Assembly (NCBI RefSeq): GCF_004118155.1
Contig: NZ_SAIQ01000002.1
Span: forward strand, 124,001 to 188,000
Direction: 5' to 3'
Origin: Edaphocola flava
GTDB taxonomy: Bacteria > Bacteroidota > Bacteroidia > Chitinophagales > Chitinophagaceae
DNA length: 64,000 nt
A program made the translations under genes and the position numbers. The notes beneath the pieces were generated by a model that searched no databases, was not told the DNA's origin, and saw nothing but the letters and a program-made list of their open reading frames with translations. Positions within the stretch are counted from its first letter, which is position 1, and each line of letters starts with the position of its first letter. Positions 24,558 to 33,682 of this stretch are shown in pieces.

Positions 24558-27500
24558 ATGAGTATGAGGAGTAATTATCGGAGTATCTTTTTGCTATGCC
24601 TGTCCATGCTGACCGGCATAGGTAATATATTATGGGCCGGAAAGCATATTGATGATTTTCATATCCGGCATTTTACTACAGAAAACGGGTTGCCACAAAG
24701 CAGTGTAAAGGGAATTGCAGTAGGCAGAATTGGTTTTGTATGGCTGGCTACAGAAGCAGGCCTGGTCCGCTACGACGGGCAGCGCTTTATGGTCTTTAAT
24801 AAGACCAATTCCAATATGGTGAATACGCGTATCATTACCTTTCAGCGTGCCACCACTGATAATTCGTTACAGGCTTTGATGGAAGAATCTACCTTCCTGC
24901 AGATCGTAAATGGCAGACCGACTACATTATGTTTTGATGAGCAAAAATTGTTTCCTGCTCTGAAAGGAACCCCAAAAGATTACCGCCTGTTACCATATAT
25001 GTGGATACAGTCCAATGCTTCTGATGCATTTGGTTTCGGAAAAATCAAGCTGAGCCTGGACAGAGATAACGCACTATGTGTCGATTATCCGCAGCGCAAA
25101 ATTCTCTGGTATAAGCAGAATAAACTTGCCCGGGAGTATGCTGTGCCTGTGTTACAGCAAGCCAGCCCTTTATTTTTTATTAATCAGAATGTATATATAC
25201 CCATTATACGGCACCGGCAACTGCAAGCCATTCGGTTCAATGCAAACCACATGGATACCGTTAAGCTGAAGGGAGATATTTTAAAAGATCCCGATCACCT
25301 GAACAATATGGCACTGATCAATGAAGCCATGCAGCAGGTATTTCTGCGCACAGAAAAAGGACTATACCTGGTCAGCGCTTTACCGGATGGTACCCTGCAA
25401 ACGACATTATTGCTGCAGGGGTTTGACTTTAAAGATAGTCAGATTACCGCGGTGTATTATGATGCACGTTATAATCGCATCTTCCTTGGCAGTGCATACG
25501 ATGGGCTGTTCATATTATCGCCAAAGATGTTTAAAACCCTCACCAATGAACAGACGGCTTCTTCCATATCAGGCAATGTATACTACCATCATATCCCCCT
25601 CAATGACCATACAATTATTACAGGCAAGGGCATCGCTTTCAGTATAGAGCCGGAAGCAACCTTCAGGCTGCCATTACTTGAGAATATTAAGGATCGTACC
25701 AATTTCGGCAGCATGCTGTTCCGCGATCATGAAGACAGGGTTTGGTATGCTGGTGCCCGCGTCATCGGTTATGCAGATCCGGATATACAAAAGGTACAGA
25801 AGGAATGGTTCATAGAGGGCAGGCCTACAGCAATATTACCCATAAGCCCAGATCTGTACTGGATCGGAATGAGCAATGGTAAAATATATACCATCAACCC
25901 CAGGTTATCGACCCCTCCCGCGCTGCTGAGCGATGCCGGAGCGCATATCTATTGTATGCTGCAACAGGGTGATAATATCTGGATCGGTACCCGTAAAGAC
26001 CTATTGTGCTACAACACGAAGACGAATACGCTTGAAGCAGTACCCAAACTAAAAGGAAAGGTAGTGCGTAACCTCTATGCAGAGCCCAACGGTGATATCT
26101 GGATCTGTACTTATGAGGGAGGTCTTTTCCTGTATCGTAACGGAGATTATGTCTCTTTTCCAAAAGACCGGCAGAAAGGGATGAATGCTATACATGCCAT
26201 CGTTTCCGATAAGAATGGATTCTTCTGGTTAAGCACTAATGCCGGCTTATACCAGATACGCAAGCAAGACCTCATCGACTATGCAGACAAGAAAATGCGT
26301 ACAATCTTCTTTCTGAAATATGATAAAACCAATGGCTTTAATACCAATGAGTTTAATGGTGGCGGCCATATGGTATCCTCACAACTGGAAAATGGTTATG
26401 CAACCTTTGCTTCAATGAATGGAATTGTGTTTTTTAAACCCGATTCTATACTGGCAGAGCAACCCGATGCTGATATCATATTCGACTATATAATGCTCGA
26501 TAATGAAGTGCTGAATATTGCAGATACAGTCAACATCAGCAGGGACTTCTTTAATATGTCCGTAAACCTGGCTTCCCCTTATATGGGCAATCCTATAAAC
26601 CTTCATATAGAATATCGTCTGGACAATGCCTCCTGGCTTCCGGTAGATAATATGCAAATCAGCTTCAACCAGCTCGCCGCCGGCAACCATACACTGGAGC
26701 TGCGCAAGCGCTCCGGTTTTGACCATAAGTATAATTACAGTAAGCGACTGGTGCTATACGTACCCCCAGCATATTATGAAACGCTGGCATTCAGGGTTGG
26801 TGTCATACTGGGTGTGTGTTTCCTGGTGGGGCTGGTCTTTTACCTGAGGATATTGTACCATACAAAGCGAAATAAAGAATTGGAGCAGGCGGTGACAGAA
26901 CGCACGGCAGACCTGGAAAAATCTATAGGGGCATTACAGCAATCGGAGCTGAATATGACACAGCAATTACTGTTTCAGCAGCAGCTGTCCAATAATATTG
27001 CACATGATATCCGTACACCATTAAAGTACCTGATGATTGCTTCCCGGTATTTGTCTGATAAAGTACACCGGTCTGAAATGCCGGATAAGGAAGATGCATC
27101 AGGCTTATTCTTGTCTGCCGAGCGTATTTTTAATTATACCGACAGCCTTACACAGTACCTGAAAGCAAAATCCATGATTGGTCATGCTCCGCAACCGGTA
27201 CATGTACACTCTCTGATAGAGCAGAAGAAGGAAACATTTGAGCTGGCCGCAAAAGAAAGGCGTATACAGATTCTGAATAAGGTATGTCCGAATTATGATC
27301 TGCATACCTATCCCGAGCTGTTCGATATTCTGCTGCATAACCTGATGGATAATGCAGTAAAGAATACTGTAAAGGGCTATATTGAGATAAAGAATGAGAT
27401 GGCTGAGGAATATCCTATACTGGTAATAGAAGACAGTGGTGTAGGGATGTCTGCAGAGCAGATCCAGCACTACAACAGCTTTCTGCATTCTGATCACAGC

Positions 27501-27641
27501 GCTGCTGTGACCAGCTACGTAGGCTTCGGATTTTTATTTATGAAAGACGCACAGACCCTGCTGGATCTGAAAATAGAACTGGAGCCCGCTCATTACGGAG
27601 GGTTAAGGGTATTGCTACATCTGTATAACTGTACATCATAA
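24558..27641 (+). CDS. Propeller-type sensor histidine kinase
   Basis: A 1027-residue membrane kinase. After a signal/anchor (about 1-27) comes a large periplasmic two-component-regulator beta-propeller region (about 35-640), with repeats such as FTTENGLPQSSVKGIAVGRIGFVWLATEAGLVRYDG and NGDIWICTYEGGLFLYRNG. A Y_Y_Y-like Ig domain follows (about 650-735), then a membrane helix (about 743-767), a coiled linker and a HisKA-type helix with NIAHDIRTP (phospho-acceptor His816). The ATPase has NLMDNAVKNT and EDSGVGM; its lid motif is the unusual GFGFLF. It lacks the AraC-type output of hybrid members and probably signals to the response regulator encoded convergently next door. Confidence 0.88.
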   Translation: MSMRSNYRSIFLLCLSMLTGIGNILWAGKHIDDFHIRHFTTENGLPQSSVKGIAVGRIGFVWLATEAGLVRYDGQRFMVFNKTNSNMVNTRIITFQRATTDNSLQALMEESTFLQIVNGRPTTLCFDEQKLFPALKGTPKDYRLLPYMWIQSNASDAFGFGKIKLSLDRDNALCVDYPQRKILWYKQNKLAREYAVPVLQQASPLFFINQNVYIPIIRHRQLQAIRFNANHMDTVKLKGDILKDPDHLNNMALINEAMQQVFLRTEKGLYLVSALPDGTLQTTLLLQGFDFKDSQITAVYYDARYNRIFLGSAYDGLFILSPKMFKTLTNEQTASSISGNVYYHHIPLNDHTIITGKGIAFSIEPEATFRLPLLENIKDRTNFGSMLFRDHEDRVWYAGARVIGYADPDIQKVQKEWFIEGRPTAILPISPDLYWIGMSNGKIYTINPRLSTPPALLSDAGAHIYCMLQQGDNIWIGTRKDLLCYNTKTNTLEAVPKLKGKVVRNLYAEPNGDIWICTYEGGLFLYRNGDYVSFPKDRQKGMNAIHAIVSDKNGFFWLSTNAGLYQIRKQDLIDYADKKMRTIFFLKYDKTNGFNTNEFNGGGHMVSSQLENGYATFASMNGIVFFKPDSILAEQPDADIIFDYIMLDNEVLNIADTVNISRDFFNMSVNLASPYMGNPINLHIEYRLDNASWLPVDNMQISFNQLAAGNHTLELRKRSGFDHKYNYSKRLVLYVPPAYYETLAFRVGVILGVCFLVGLVFYLRILYHTKRNKELEQAVTERTADLEKSIGALQQSELNMTQQLLFQQQLSNNIAHDIRTPLKYLMIASRYLSDKVHRSEMPDKEDASGLFLSAERIFNYTDSLTQYLKAKSMIGHAPQPVHVHSLIEQKKETFELAAKERRIQILNKVCPNYDLHTYPELFDILLHNLMDNAVKNTVKGYIEIKNEMAEEYPILVIEDSGVGMSAEQIQHYNSFLHSDHSAAVTSYVGFGFLFMKDAQTLLDLKIELEPAHYGGLRVLLHLYNCTS

Positions 27642-27678
27642 AACAATAAGGGCCGGTGATCACCTGCCCTTATTGTTT
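27641..27678. terminator. Bidirectional terminator between kinase and regulator
   Basis: AAACAATAAGGGC (27641-27653) pairs with GCCCTTATTGTTT (27666-27678), and the interior contains the palindrome GGTGATCACC. It overlaps the kinase stop codon and lies 6 nt from the stop codon of the convergent regulator gene. Confidence 0.8.
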
Positions 27679-27683
27679 GAATA

Positions 27684-28322
27684 TTATATATCGGGGTTCT
27701 GATAAGTCCTGATCAGGTTAAGCAGATCGGCAATGTTGGAAATATTCAGCTTCTCAAACACCCGGTTTTTATAAGTACTTACAGTACTCGAGTGCAGATT
27801 CAGCGTATTGGAGATCTCCAGCATACCCAGTCCCTGAGACAATAGCAATGCTACTTCCATTTCCCTGTTGGATAATTGTTTGAGCGGATTATGCTCTACC
27901 CCTTTTTTATGAAGGCTTTTATCCAGGAAATAGTTCATCATATTCTGGCTCACAAATCGGCCTTTATCCAGCACATCTCTCAATGCCTTATGGATCACGT
28001 GCAGCTCAGCATCTTTATGCAGGTAACCATCTGCACCATCCTGTAACAGGCGTGGGGCATACAGTTCCTCAGCATAGGCAGAAAATACGAGTAGCTTGGC
28101 CGTACTGCTTTCTGCTTTTATTCTCTTTACCAGGTTCACATTATCACAGCCTGGCATATTGATATCAGAAATAATAAGATCTGGCTGGAAAGATTTAATA
28201 GTAGTCAGCATACTGCTGAAATCTACAGCCGTCAGGATTTCTGCATTTGGATACACGTTTCTCACTATCTGTCCTACTCCAAACCGTACAACAGAATGAT
28301 CATCAGCAATAAGAATTTTCAT
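27684..28322 (-). CDS. LuxR/NarL-type response regulator
   Basis: A 212-residue regulator with a receiver domain (about 1-120; acidic pair DD7-8, phospho-acceptor Asp53 in ISDINMPG) and a C-terminal LuxR helix-turn-helix (about 145-208; LSNREMEVALLLSQGLGMLEISNTLNLHSSTVSTYKNRVFEKL). It is convergent with the propeller kinase, its most likely partner. The genes are not co-transcribed, so the pairing is inferred from position. Confidence 0.88.
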   Translation of the reverse strand: MKILIADDHSVVRFGVGQIVRNVYPNAEILTAVDFSSMLTTIKSFQPDLIISDINMPGCDNVNLVKRIKAESSTAKLLVFSAYAEELYAPRLLQDGADGYLHKDAELHVIHKALRDVLDKGRFVSQNMMNYFLDKSLHKKGVEHNPLKQLSNREMEVALLLSQGLGMLEISNTLNLHSSTVSTYKNRVFEKLNISNIADLLNLIRTYQNPDI

Positions 28323-28784
28323 TGGGTATTATTATAATTCTAGGATCGTAGAATACGAAGATATTGTTTTCTGGATATTACCGAAATGTAGAGTTAATAA
28401 AAAAAGCATAATTGAATCCTAGTGAATTGTTAATGTATTCGATTTAAATAGACATAAGCTTGTACTGTATAAAAAATGATAGTTACTGTAGTAAAAATAC
28501 TACAGTTTTTGACAAGGCTTACTACAAATTTAAAGGAAAGAGGGTCATATCTTTGCACCCGCTAAAGCACAAAAAAGGTATATATAAGTCTGTTTAAATA
28601 TGAGCTGTTTTGATAGCTATTATATGCCACTCAACCCTTAACCGAAACAACACTTAAGCATCACATTTTTAAATGTAATAATGCAGGTAATTCGGAAGTT
28701 TTCTATGATTGAAAACCATCGCATGAATTTATGTTATATGATTATGCTAAAGACTGAAGAGCTGTTCAGTACTTTACAATAAAC
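28323..28784. other. Gene-free AT-rich stretch with a hairpin and a -7 element
   Basis: There is no convincing gene here. It holds the hairpin ACTGTAGTA/TACTACAGT (28485-28493 and 28498-28506) followed by TTTTTG, and a perfect -7 element TATCTTTG (28548-28555) pointing towards the genes on the right, though without a well-spaced TTG upstream. It also holds the first copy of a 16-bp direct repeat. Confidence 0.5.
28593..28608 (+). repeat. 16-bp direct repeat, copy 1
   Basis: TTTAAATATGAGCTGT, identical to the copy at 28886-28901. In both copies the ATG begins a very short frame (ATGAGCTGT). Confidence 0.7.
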
Positions 28785-28877
28785 ATGTATAGCAAGTACC
28801 CATTATTATTTTTTCTCCTTGTGACAGGAGTATGTAGTTCTTGCCATAAACCGTACGGTATTTCAGTCATATATTAA
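28785..28877 (+). CDS. Candidate 30-residue lipoprotein
   Basis: A tiny frame opening with MYSKYPLLFFLLVTGVCSSC: a short polar start, a hydrophobic core and a cysteine pattern like a lipoprotein signal (Cys20 in VCSSC), followed by only ten residues. If real, the mature lipopeptide would be about 11 residues. It lies just upstream of the T9SS protein gene, between the two copies of the direct repeat. It may instead be the remnant of a longer lipoprotein gene. I know no family for it. Confidence 0.35.
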   Translation: MYSKYPLLFFLLVTGVCSSCHKPYGISVIY

Positions 28878-28885
28878 ATAACGCA

Positions 28886-28901
28886 TTTAAATATGAGCTG
28901 T
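28886..28901 (+). repeat. 16-bp direct repeat, copy 2
   Basis: TTTAAATATGAGCTGT immediately before the start codon (28904) of the T9SS protein gene; same as 28593-28608. Confidence 0.7.
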
Positions 28902-28903
28902 AT

Positions 28904-31810
28904 ATGAAGAGTACACTTATCTCAAAGGGATTCCTATGCCTATGCGCATCGTTAATGGGTCCCATCCTTGTTGCACAAACTCCCCTCACTGATGCAACCA
29001 CCACTAGCACCGCTATCACACTCAGTTCCGGAACAAATGGAGCTAATGTTGTTGATAATGCAGTAAACACTTACATTAGCCTGAGCAGCAGCGGCACCTG
29101 TCGTATAGACCTGGGTAGTGCAAAAACGATCAAAGGTTATGCTTTGTCGAACACTACGGAAACCGGTTTTAACCCCTCAAGCTGGCGTATTGAAGCCTCA
29201 AACAGTGCTAACAGCGGTTATGTAACCTTAGACACCCGCTCCGGAAACAGCTGGGAACAGCAAGGATCCCGTAAATTTTTTAACCTGACAAATACTACAG
29301 CTTATCGCTATTATCGTATTGTCAATACTACATCATCCCAGAAAATGTACCTGGCTGAAGCAGAATTGTTTGAAGACTTTTCTATCAGCGGTAGTGTATT
29401 CCTGGACAATAACCTGAATAATAAAAAAGAAGTTACAGAACTGCCCGTAGTCGGTACCAAAGTATGGCTGAAATCGCTGTCCACCGCAGCCCCGGTTGCC
29501 ACGCGCACTACAGGACTTACCGGTGCTTACCAGTTCAGCGGATCTGAGCTTGACGGCCTGGAAATCTTTACGGTAACAGCGAAGCCTTCTTTAAACCTGC
29601 AACCAAGAACAGAGCCGATGCCTCAGTCGGGCCTGAGCTTTCCTGCACTTGCTGCAGACGGTAGCTATCTTTTTTCTAATGTACTGGCAAATCAATATAG
29701 CATTGGTGGCGTGATCAATTTCGGATTTTTACCTCCGACTACCACCGCAGCAGCAGCACAGCTGTTGGAATATCCTAACCTGATTACCAATGCCGATAAC
29801 GGAACATTTGGTGTGAGTGACACCAGTGATAATGCTTTCCTTAAAAATCATCCAAACACAAAATATTTCTCCTTAACCAATAGTCATCCGGAATTATATT
29901 CCAATGTAACAGGTTACACTACAGGTACAAATTATACCTATCAGAGTGGAAACTATGGTGGCAGCGGTTTTCTGTGGGATGAAGGTAAATATCTGGTAAC
30001 CGATTTTCTGGGTACTGTATTCCTGGAAACAGCAGGACCAAATCTGGGCCTGAAAGGTATCCTGAATAATATGAGTTATGGTTGGCGCGTATCTACAGGT
30101 GCGACTACCGGAGCCTGGAACGACCGCTTCCTGGCAGTTAATGGTAGCGGCCAGCAGGATAGCAGCATGAATGCTGTAATATTTGCTGATACCGTTTCCC
30201 TGGCAGCAGGCAATACCTACTCCATGGGCTTCTTCGGGAAGTCTGCCAATAAATGGCAGCAGGGTGCAAGCGTTGCGAAACCTTCAGTAGTGAAGTACTT
30301 TGTAAAAAGATTATCTACCGGAGATACTGCAGCCTTGGGATCTATTACCGTAGAGCCGACTACGAGCGATGCTACAGACAGCATAAACTTTGGCTGGAAC
30401 AAAGCATTTACGGATTTTATTGCACAGTATAATGGAGATTATGGGGTTTACTTTCTGGTAACTTCTTCTGATATTGCCGGTAATGATGCCTATTTTGATA
30501 ACTTCTTCCTGAAGAAATCTTCTTATAAAATCAGCGGTAAGATTTTTAATGATGCCAATGGCTTGACCAATAACCTGGTAGATGGTACACTGATCAGTTC
30601 CTTAACCAATAGTCCGTTATATGCTTACCTGCTGGACCCATCAGACAATCATATCCTGGCACAGAGCCCTGTACAGGCAGATGGCAGCTATGTATTGTTT
30701 GCTCCGGAATACGGATCTTATAATGTTGCCGTAAGCACAAAAAAACAATTGAATGGTTCTGTATTCTCTGGGGCTACTGCTGACAACTGGTCTTTCACCG
30801 GAAGCAATACTGGAATAGGAAATTTATTAGGACAATTACTGAATACCCTTGCCAGTAAAGTAGGTGTTACGCCATTAAGCATCCTGACAGATATTACTGA
30901 AGTAAACTTCGGTTTTCAGAGATTACCGATGAGCTATAACCGTACTAAGAATATCAGCGGTGCACCAGTTAAGGGAACAAATTATAGTCTCTCTGATCTG
31001 CCATTACAGGGATCTGATATGGAAGATAATAATGGTGTGCAGGCCAACTGGAATAACCGTGCTGCGGTGATCAATACCTTACCTACAAACGGATTTATAT
31101 TGAAGTATAATGGTAATGTAGTACAAGTTGGAGATACTGTATATAACTACAACCCGGCACTGCTGTCAGTAACACCAGGTAATAATACTCCTGCTGGTAC
31201 CTTGCAGACAGTCTTTACATATTCTGCTGTAGATGCAGCGAAACAGTCAAGTACTGCACCGGCTACTTATACCGTAAACTTTACACAGCCATTACCGGTA
31301 GAGTTGATCTCATTTACTGCTACTGTAAATAATGAATGTGCAGTGACCCTGGAATGGGCATCTGCAGAGGAGAAAAACTTCAGACACTTTGTGGTAGAAC
31401 GCAGTGAAAACGGACGTGACTTTACTGCCATTGCTACTGTAACCGCAACAGGATCTTACAGCGAGTATACATATAAAGATGCTACAGCTGCTTCCGGAAA
31501 ATCATACTACAGATTAAAACTGGTTGATCATGATAACAGTATTGCTTACAGTGGTGTAAGAACTGCGGTATTGAGCTGTAACAACACACTGCAGGTATTC
31601 CCGACGCAAACAAATGATCTGGTACAGGTACAGGGCACACAAGCCGGATCTGTAATCCGTGTTATGGATATGAGCGGCCGTGTACTGATGCAGGAAACTG
31701 CCAAAGGTGCTACTGCTCAGATCAGTTTAGCCAGCCTGCCAGCGGCACAGTACCTGGTTGGTATTATCCGCGACGGACATGCCGAATGGGTAAAAGTAAT
31801 CAAGCAATAA
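28904..31810 (+). CDS. T9SS-secreted multidomain protein (discoidin-like, SdrD-B-like)
   Basis: A 968-residue exported protein with a signal peptide ending ILVAQ. An F5/8 type C (discoidin)-like domain lies at about 40-155 (CRIDLGSAKTIKGYALSN, YYRIVNTTS, AEAELFED). A carboxypeptidase-like/SdrD-B-type beta-sandwich follows (about 160-270; ISGSVFLDNNLNN), then a long unassigned middle and a second SdrD-B-like unit near 545-670 (KISGKIFNDANG). An FN3-like module comes before the end (ELISFTATVNNECAVTLEW, SYYRLKLVDHD). The last 75 residues form a type A T9SS sorting domain (LQVFPTQTND, IRVMDMSGRVL, AQYLVGI). It is probably displayed on the cell surface or released; a sugar- or adhesion-related role is plausible but no catalytic site is seen. 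Confidence 0.8.
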   Translation: MKSTLISKGFLCLCASLMGPILVAQTPLTDATTTSTAITLSSGTNGANVVDNAVNTYISLSSSGTCRIDLGSAKTIKGYALSNTTETGFNPSSWRIEASNSANSGYVTLDTRSGNSWEQQGSRKFFNLTNTTAYRYYRIVNTTSSQKMYLAEAELFEDFSISGSVFLDNNLNNKKEVTELPVVGTKVWLKSLSTAAPVATRTTGLTGAYQFSGSELDGLEIFTVTAKPSLNLQPRTEPMPQSGLSFPALAADGSYLFSNVLANQYSIGGVINFGFLPPTTTAAAAQLLEYPNLITNADNGTFGVSDTSDNAFLKNHPNTKYFSLTNSHPELYSNVTGYTTGTNYTYQSGNYGGSGFLWDEGKYLVTDFLGTVFLETAGPNLGLKGILNNMSYGWRVSTGATTGAWNDRFLAVNGSGQQDSSMNAVIFADTVSLAAGNTYSMGFFGKSANKWQQGASVAKPSVVKYFVKRLSTGDTAALGSITVEPTTSDATDSINFGWNKAFTDFIAQYNGDYGVYFLVTSSDIAGNDAYFDNFFLKKSSYKISGKIFNDANGLTNNLVDGTLISSLTNSPLYAYLLDPSDNHILAQSPVQADGSYVLFAPEYGSYNVAVSTKKQLNGSVFSGATADNWSFTGSNTGIGNLLGQLLNTLASKVGVTPLSILTDITEVNFGFQRLPMSYNRTKNISGAPVKGTNYSLSDLPLQGSDMEDNNGVQANWNNRAAVINTLPTNGFILKYNGNVVQVGDTVYNYNPALLSVTPGNNTPAGTLQTVFTYSAVDAAKQSSTAPATYTVNFTQPLPVELISFTATVNNECAVTLEWASAEEKNFRHFVVERSENGRDFTAIATVTATGSYSEYTYKDATAASGKSYYRLKLVDHDNSIAYSGVRTAVLSCNNTLQVFPTQTNDLVQVQGTQAGSVIRVMDMSGRVLMQETAKGATAQISLASLPAAQYLVGIIRDGHAEWVKVIKQ

Positions 31811-31854
31811 GAGACTCCTCTCAGGGGGTGATTTGTATAAATAGAGAGTGCGAG

Positions 31855-31876
31855 AGGTGCCGGTTTTCCGGCACCT
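31855..31876. terminator. Terminator between T9SS gene and barrel gene
   Basis: AGGTGCCGG (31855-31863) pairs with CCGGCACCT (31868-31876) around TTTT, followed by ATTTCGTTTTT. It stands between convergent genes. Confidence 0.8.
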
Positions 31877-31885
31877 ATTTCGTTT

Positions 31886-32638
31886 TTAGAAATAATACTC
31901 AGCCGTTAATCCATAGGTGAAAATGAAATTTTCCCTTTTCGTGCGACTGATCTTATTATAGTTTGCTGTAGTAGTAAAATTGAGCCATCGCCATAGCTTT
32001 ACATTCAGGCTGGCATTGGCATTGAGGATATAATCATTCCGGTACTCAAGTGAAGGCTGGTAGAATCCGACTCCTCTTATTTTGAATATTTCTTTATAAT
32101 TATAATTGAATTGTATCCTGAGCGAATTACGTAAAGTGGCATAATTCAGTATACTGGAATCGGTCTGGATAATGCTGCTGGTTTCATAAATAATGCCATT
32201 ACTGATGCTGACCCGGAAATGAGGTTTGTCCCACACACGATAGGCAATACCCAATCCGCCCTGGAGCTGATTCCTTATTTTTAAGGAATAGCTGGAGGTA
32301 TGTGTCAGCAGGCCCCAGTAATAAAAATGAGGAAGCGTTTTATACAGGTTGAAGTCCACTGCGGTGTTCCAGTCATTGTTACTCAACTTAGCAGGTGTCT
32401 TACCATAGATCCAGCTACTATTGGCGTTCATCACAAAGCTGTTGAATTTCATGCCGCCCCTGATACTGTTATTAAACAGCATCGTAAGTCCGTCATTAGT
32501 CTTGTTAAAAGTGCCGCTGGCCTGTGCCCCGGTCATGTAATGCGTACTGTCATTGTATTGTGCATACGCCTGTGTTACCATACCTGAGAGGAGAAGACTA
32601 CAGCATTGTAAAACCTTTATACCATTCATTATCATCAA
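31886..32638 (-). CDS. DUF481-like outer-membrane beta-barrel protein
   Basis: Up to 250 residues; the third Met, starting at 32629 (MNGIKVLQ), is an equally good start. The signal peptide ends AYAQ. The mature part is a series of amphipathic strands and ends in a terminal Phe (TAEYYF), as barrels do. The content resembles the DUF481/YdiY salt-induced outer-membrane group. The gene lies 25 nt downstream of the archaemetzincin gene on the same strand, and a -7 element (TATCTTTG on the minus strand at 32661-32654) could also give it its own transcript. Function unknown. Confidence 0.6.
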   Translation of the reverse strand: MMIMNGIKVLQCCSLLLSGMVTQAYAQYNDSTHYMTGAQASGTFNKTNDGLTMLFNNSIRGGMKFNSFVMNANSSWIYGKTPAKLSNNDWNTAVDFNLYKTLPHFYYWGLLTHTSSYSLKIRNQLQGGLGIAYRVWDKPHFRVSISNGIIYETSSIIQTDSSILNYATLRNSLRIQFNYNYKEIFKIRGVGFYQPSLEYRNDYILNANASLNVKLWRWLNFTTTANYNKISRTKRENFIFTYGLTAEYYF

Positions 32639-32653
32639 TATAGTTCAGTGCTG

Positions 32654-32661
32654 CAAAGATA
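32654..32661 (-). promoter_or_regulatory. -7-like element before the barrel gene
   Basis: The plus strand CAAAGATA is TATCTTTG on the minus strand, perfect TAnnTTTG, 15 nt before the barrel gene and abutting the end of the upstream gene. No -33 TTG is found at the right distance. Confidence 0.4.
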
Positions 32662-32663
32662 AC

Positions 32664-33581
32664 TCATTGATTGGCTTTGGGTTTTAATAAGGTTAATGCC
32701 TTGCCGTAATAGCTGATACAGTCAGCATTTCGGGTATATCTATGATGGAATAAGTATAATGCTTTTATATGGCTGGCCACATTGATATTACGATTCCAAC
32801 ATACTTTAGCCATACATTCCCAACAAAGCCATTGTGGTTGTGCATCACTCTCCTGTAAGGAATTGCTTCCGTTCATACAACAGGCATATTGTACACAATG
32901 AGTAATGCCGAGCATATGTCCTGTTTCATGAGCAGCAACCTGCATCGTACGCAGTAGTGATAGCGTATAGGCTGCTTTACTTTCCCGGTAGTTGCCAAAA
33001 CATGCCATACTCCATACCCCAACTCCTTGATTCAGACTTGCTTGCCCGAAAACATAATTCCACCGATCATCGGGATACAGATCATACAGCGAAAATGCAA
33101 TAACGGCATAGGCATCATCTGGTTTATGCACACTTAAAATACTGTCTAATATGTAATGAGTCTGTAGTTGTTTCCCATATTCATTTTGGCGGCTTGCTCC
33201 CGCTGGGATCTCTTGTACGGATATCGTTTTTAAAGTGTCAACTTCAATCTGGAAAAAACTTTGAAGGTATGCACGCACTATATGATAAATTTCGTTTCCG
33301 GTACGGTCAAAACTACCCAGTTTTACGGTGTATAGTTTTTGTCGCTTGCCATTTGCTCTGGGAGGCTTATCATAAATGTACGTTTTTACAGGAACCTGTA
33401 ATTCCTCCGGATGCATAGCTTTCCATTCCCATTCCTGTGCCTTTGGTTTTATTGAAGATAATGGCTTTAGTGCATAACAGGAATCAAATAAACTGGGCTT
33501 ATTACTTTCTGTAGTAGTGCTACAGGAAGTGTGCAGAACGAAGAAATATACAATCAGCAACCCGGGAAGAAATTTGAACAT
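32664..33581 (-). CDS. Archaemetzincin-family zinc metalloprotease, lipoprotein form
   Basis: A 305-residue protein. A signal peptide with a cysteine at position 20 (LHTSC) suggests lipid anchoring. The catalytic signature is complete: HETGHMLGITHC, i.e. His218, Glu219, His222 and His228, then CCM (Cys234-Cys235-Met236) as the Met-turn region and CWEC (Cys253, Cys256). The spacing CX4CxM-x16-CxxC agrees with human AMZ1, so this is an archaemetzincin and not another metzincin. The four cysteines should bind a second zinc. Physiological substrates of the family are poorly known. The N-terminal region up to about residue 80 is extra compared with the small archaeal enzymes. It precedes the barrel gene by 25 nt. 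Confidence 0.88.
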   Translation of the reverse strand: MFKFLPGLLIVYFFVLHTSCSTTTESNKPSLFDSCYALKPLSSIKPKAQEWEWKAMHPEELQVPVKTYIYDKPPRANGKRQKLYTVKLGSFDRTGNEIYHIVRAYLQSFFQIEVDTLKTISVQEIPAGASRQNEYGKQLQTHYILDSILSVHKPDDAYAVIAFSLYDLYPDDRWNYVFGQASLNQGVGVWSMACFGNYRESKAAYTLSLLRTMQVAAHETGHMLGITHCVQYACCMNGSNSLQESDAQPQWLCWECMAKVCWNRNINVASHIKALYLFHHRYTRNADCISYYGKALTLLKPKANQ

Positions 33582-33646
33582 TGCTAATAAAGAGAATGGT
33601 TATTAATTATAACGATAGATGGAGCAATGATTAGTATATGTAAATT

Positions 33647-33677
33647 AAAACGCCCTTATCTACTATAAGGGCGTTTT
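33647..33677 (-). terminator. Terminator after darA
   Basis: AAAACGCCCTTAT (33647-33659) pairs with ATAAGGGCGTTTT (33665-33677), a perfect 13-bp stem 5 nt after the darA stop codon on the minus strand. Confidence 0.88.
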
Positions 33678-33682
33678 GATTT

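Noticed and set aside
24558-31810. SusC/SusD-type polysaccharide utilisation locus around the propeller kinase and T9SS protein
   Set aside because: No TonB-dependent receptor, SusD-like protein or glycoside hydrolase is present in the region.
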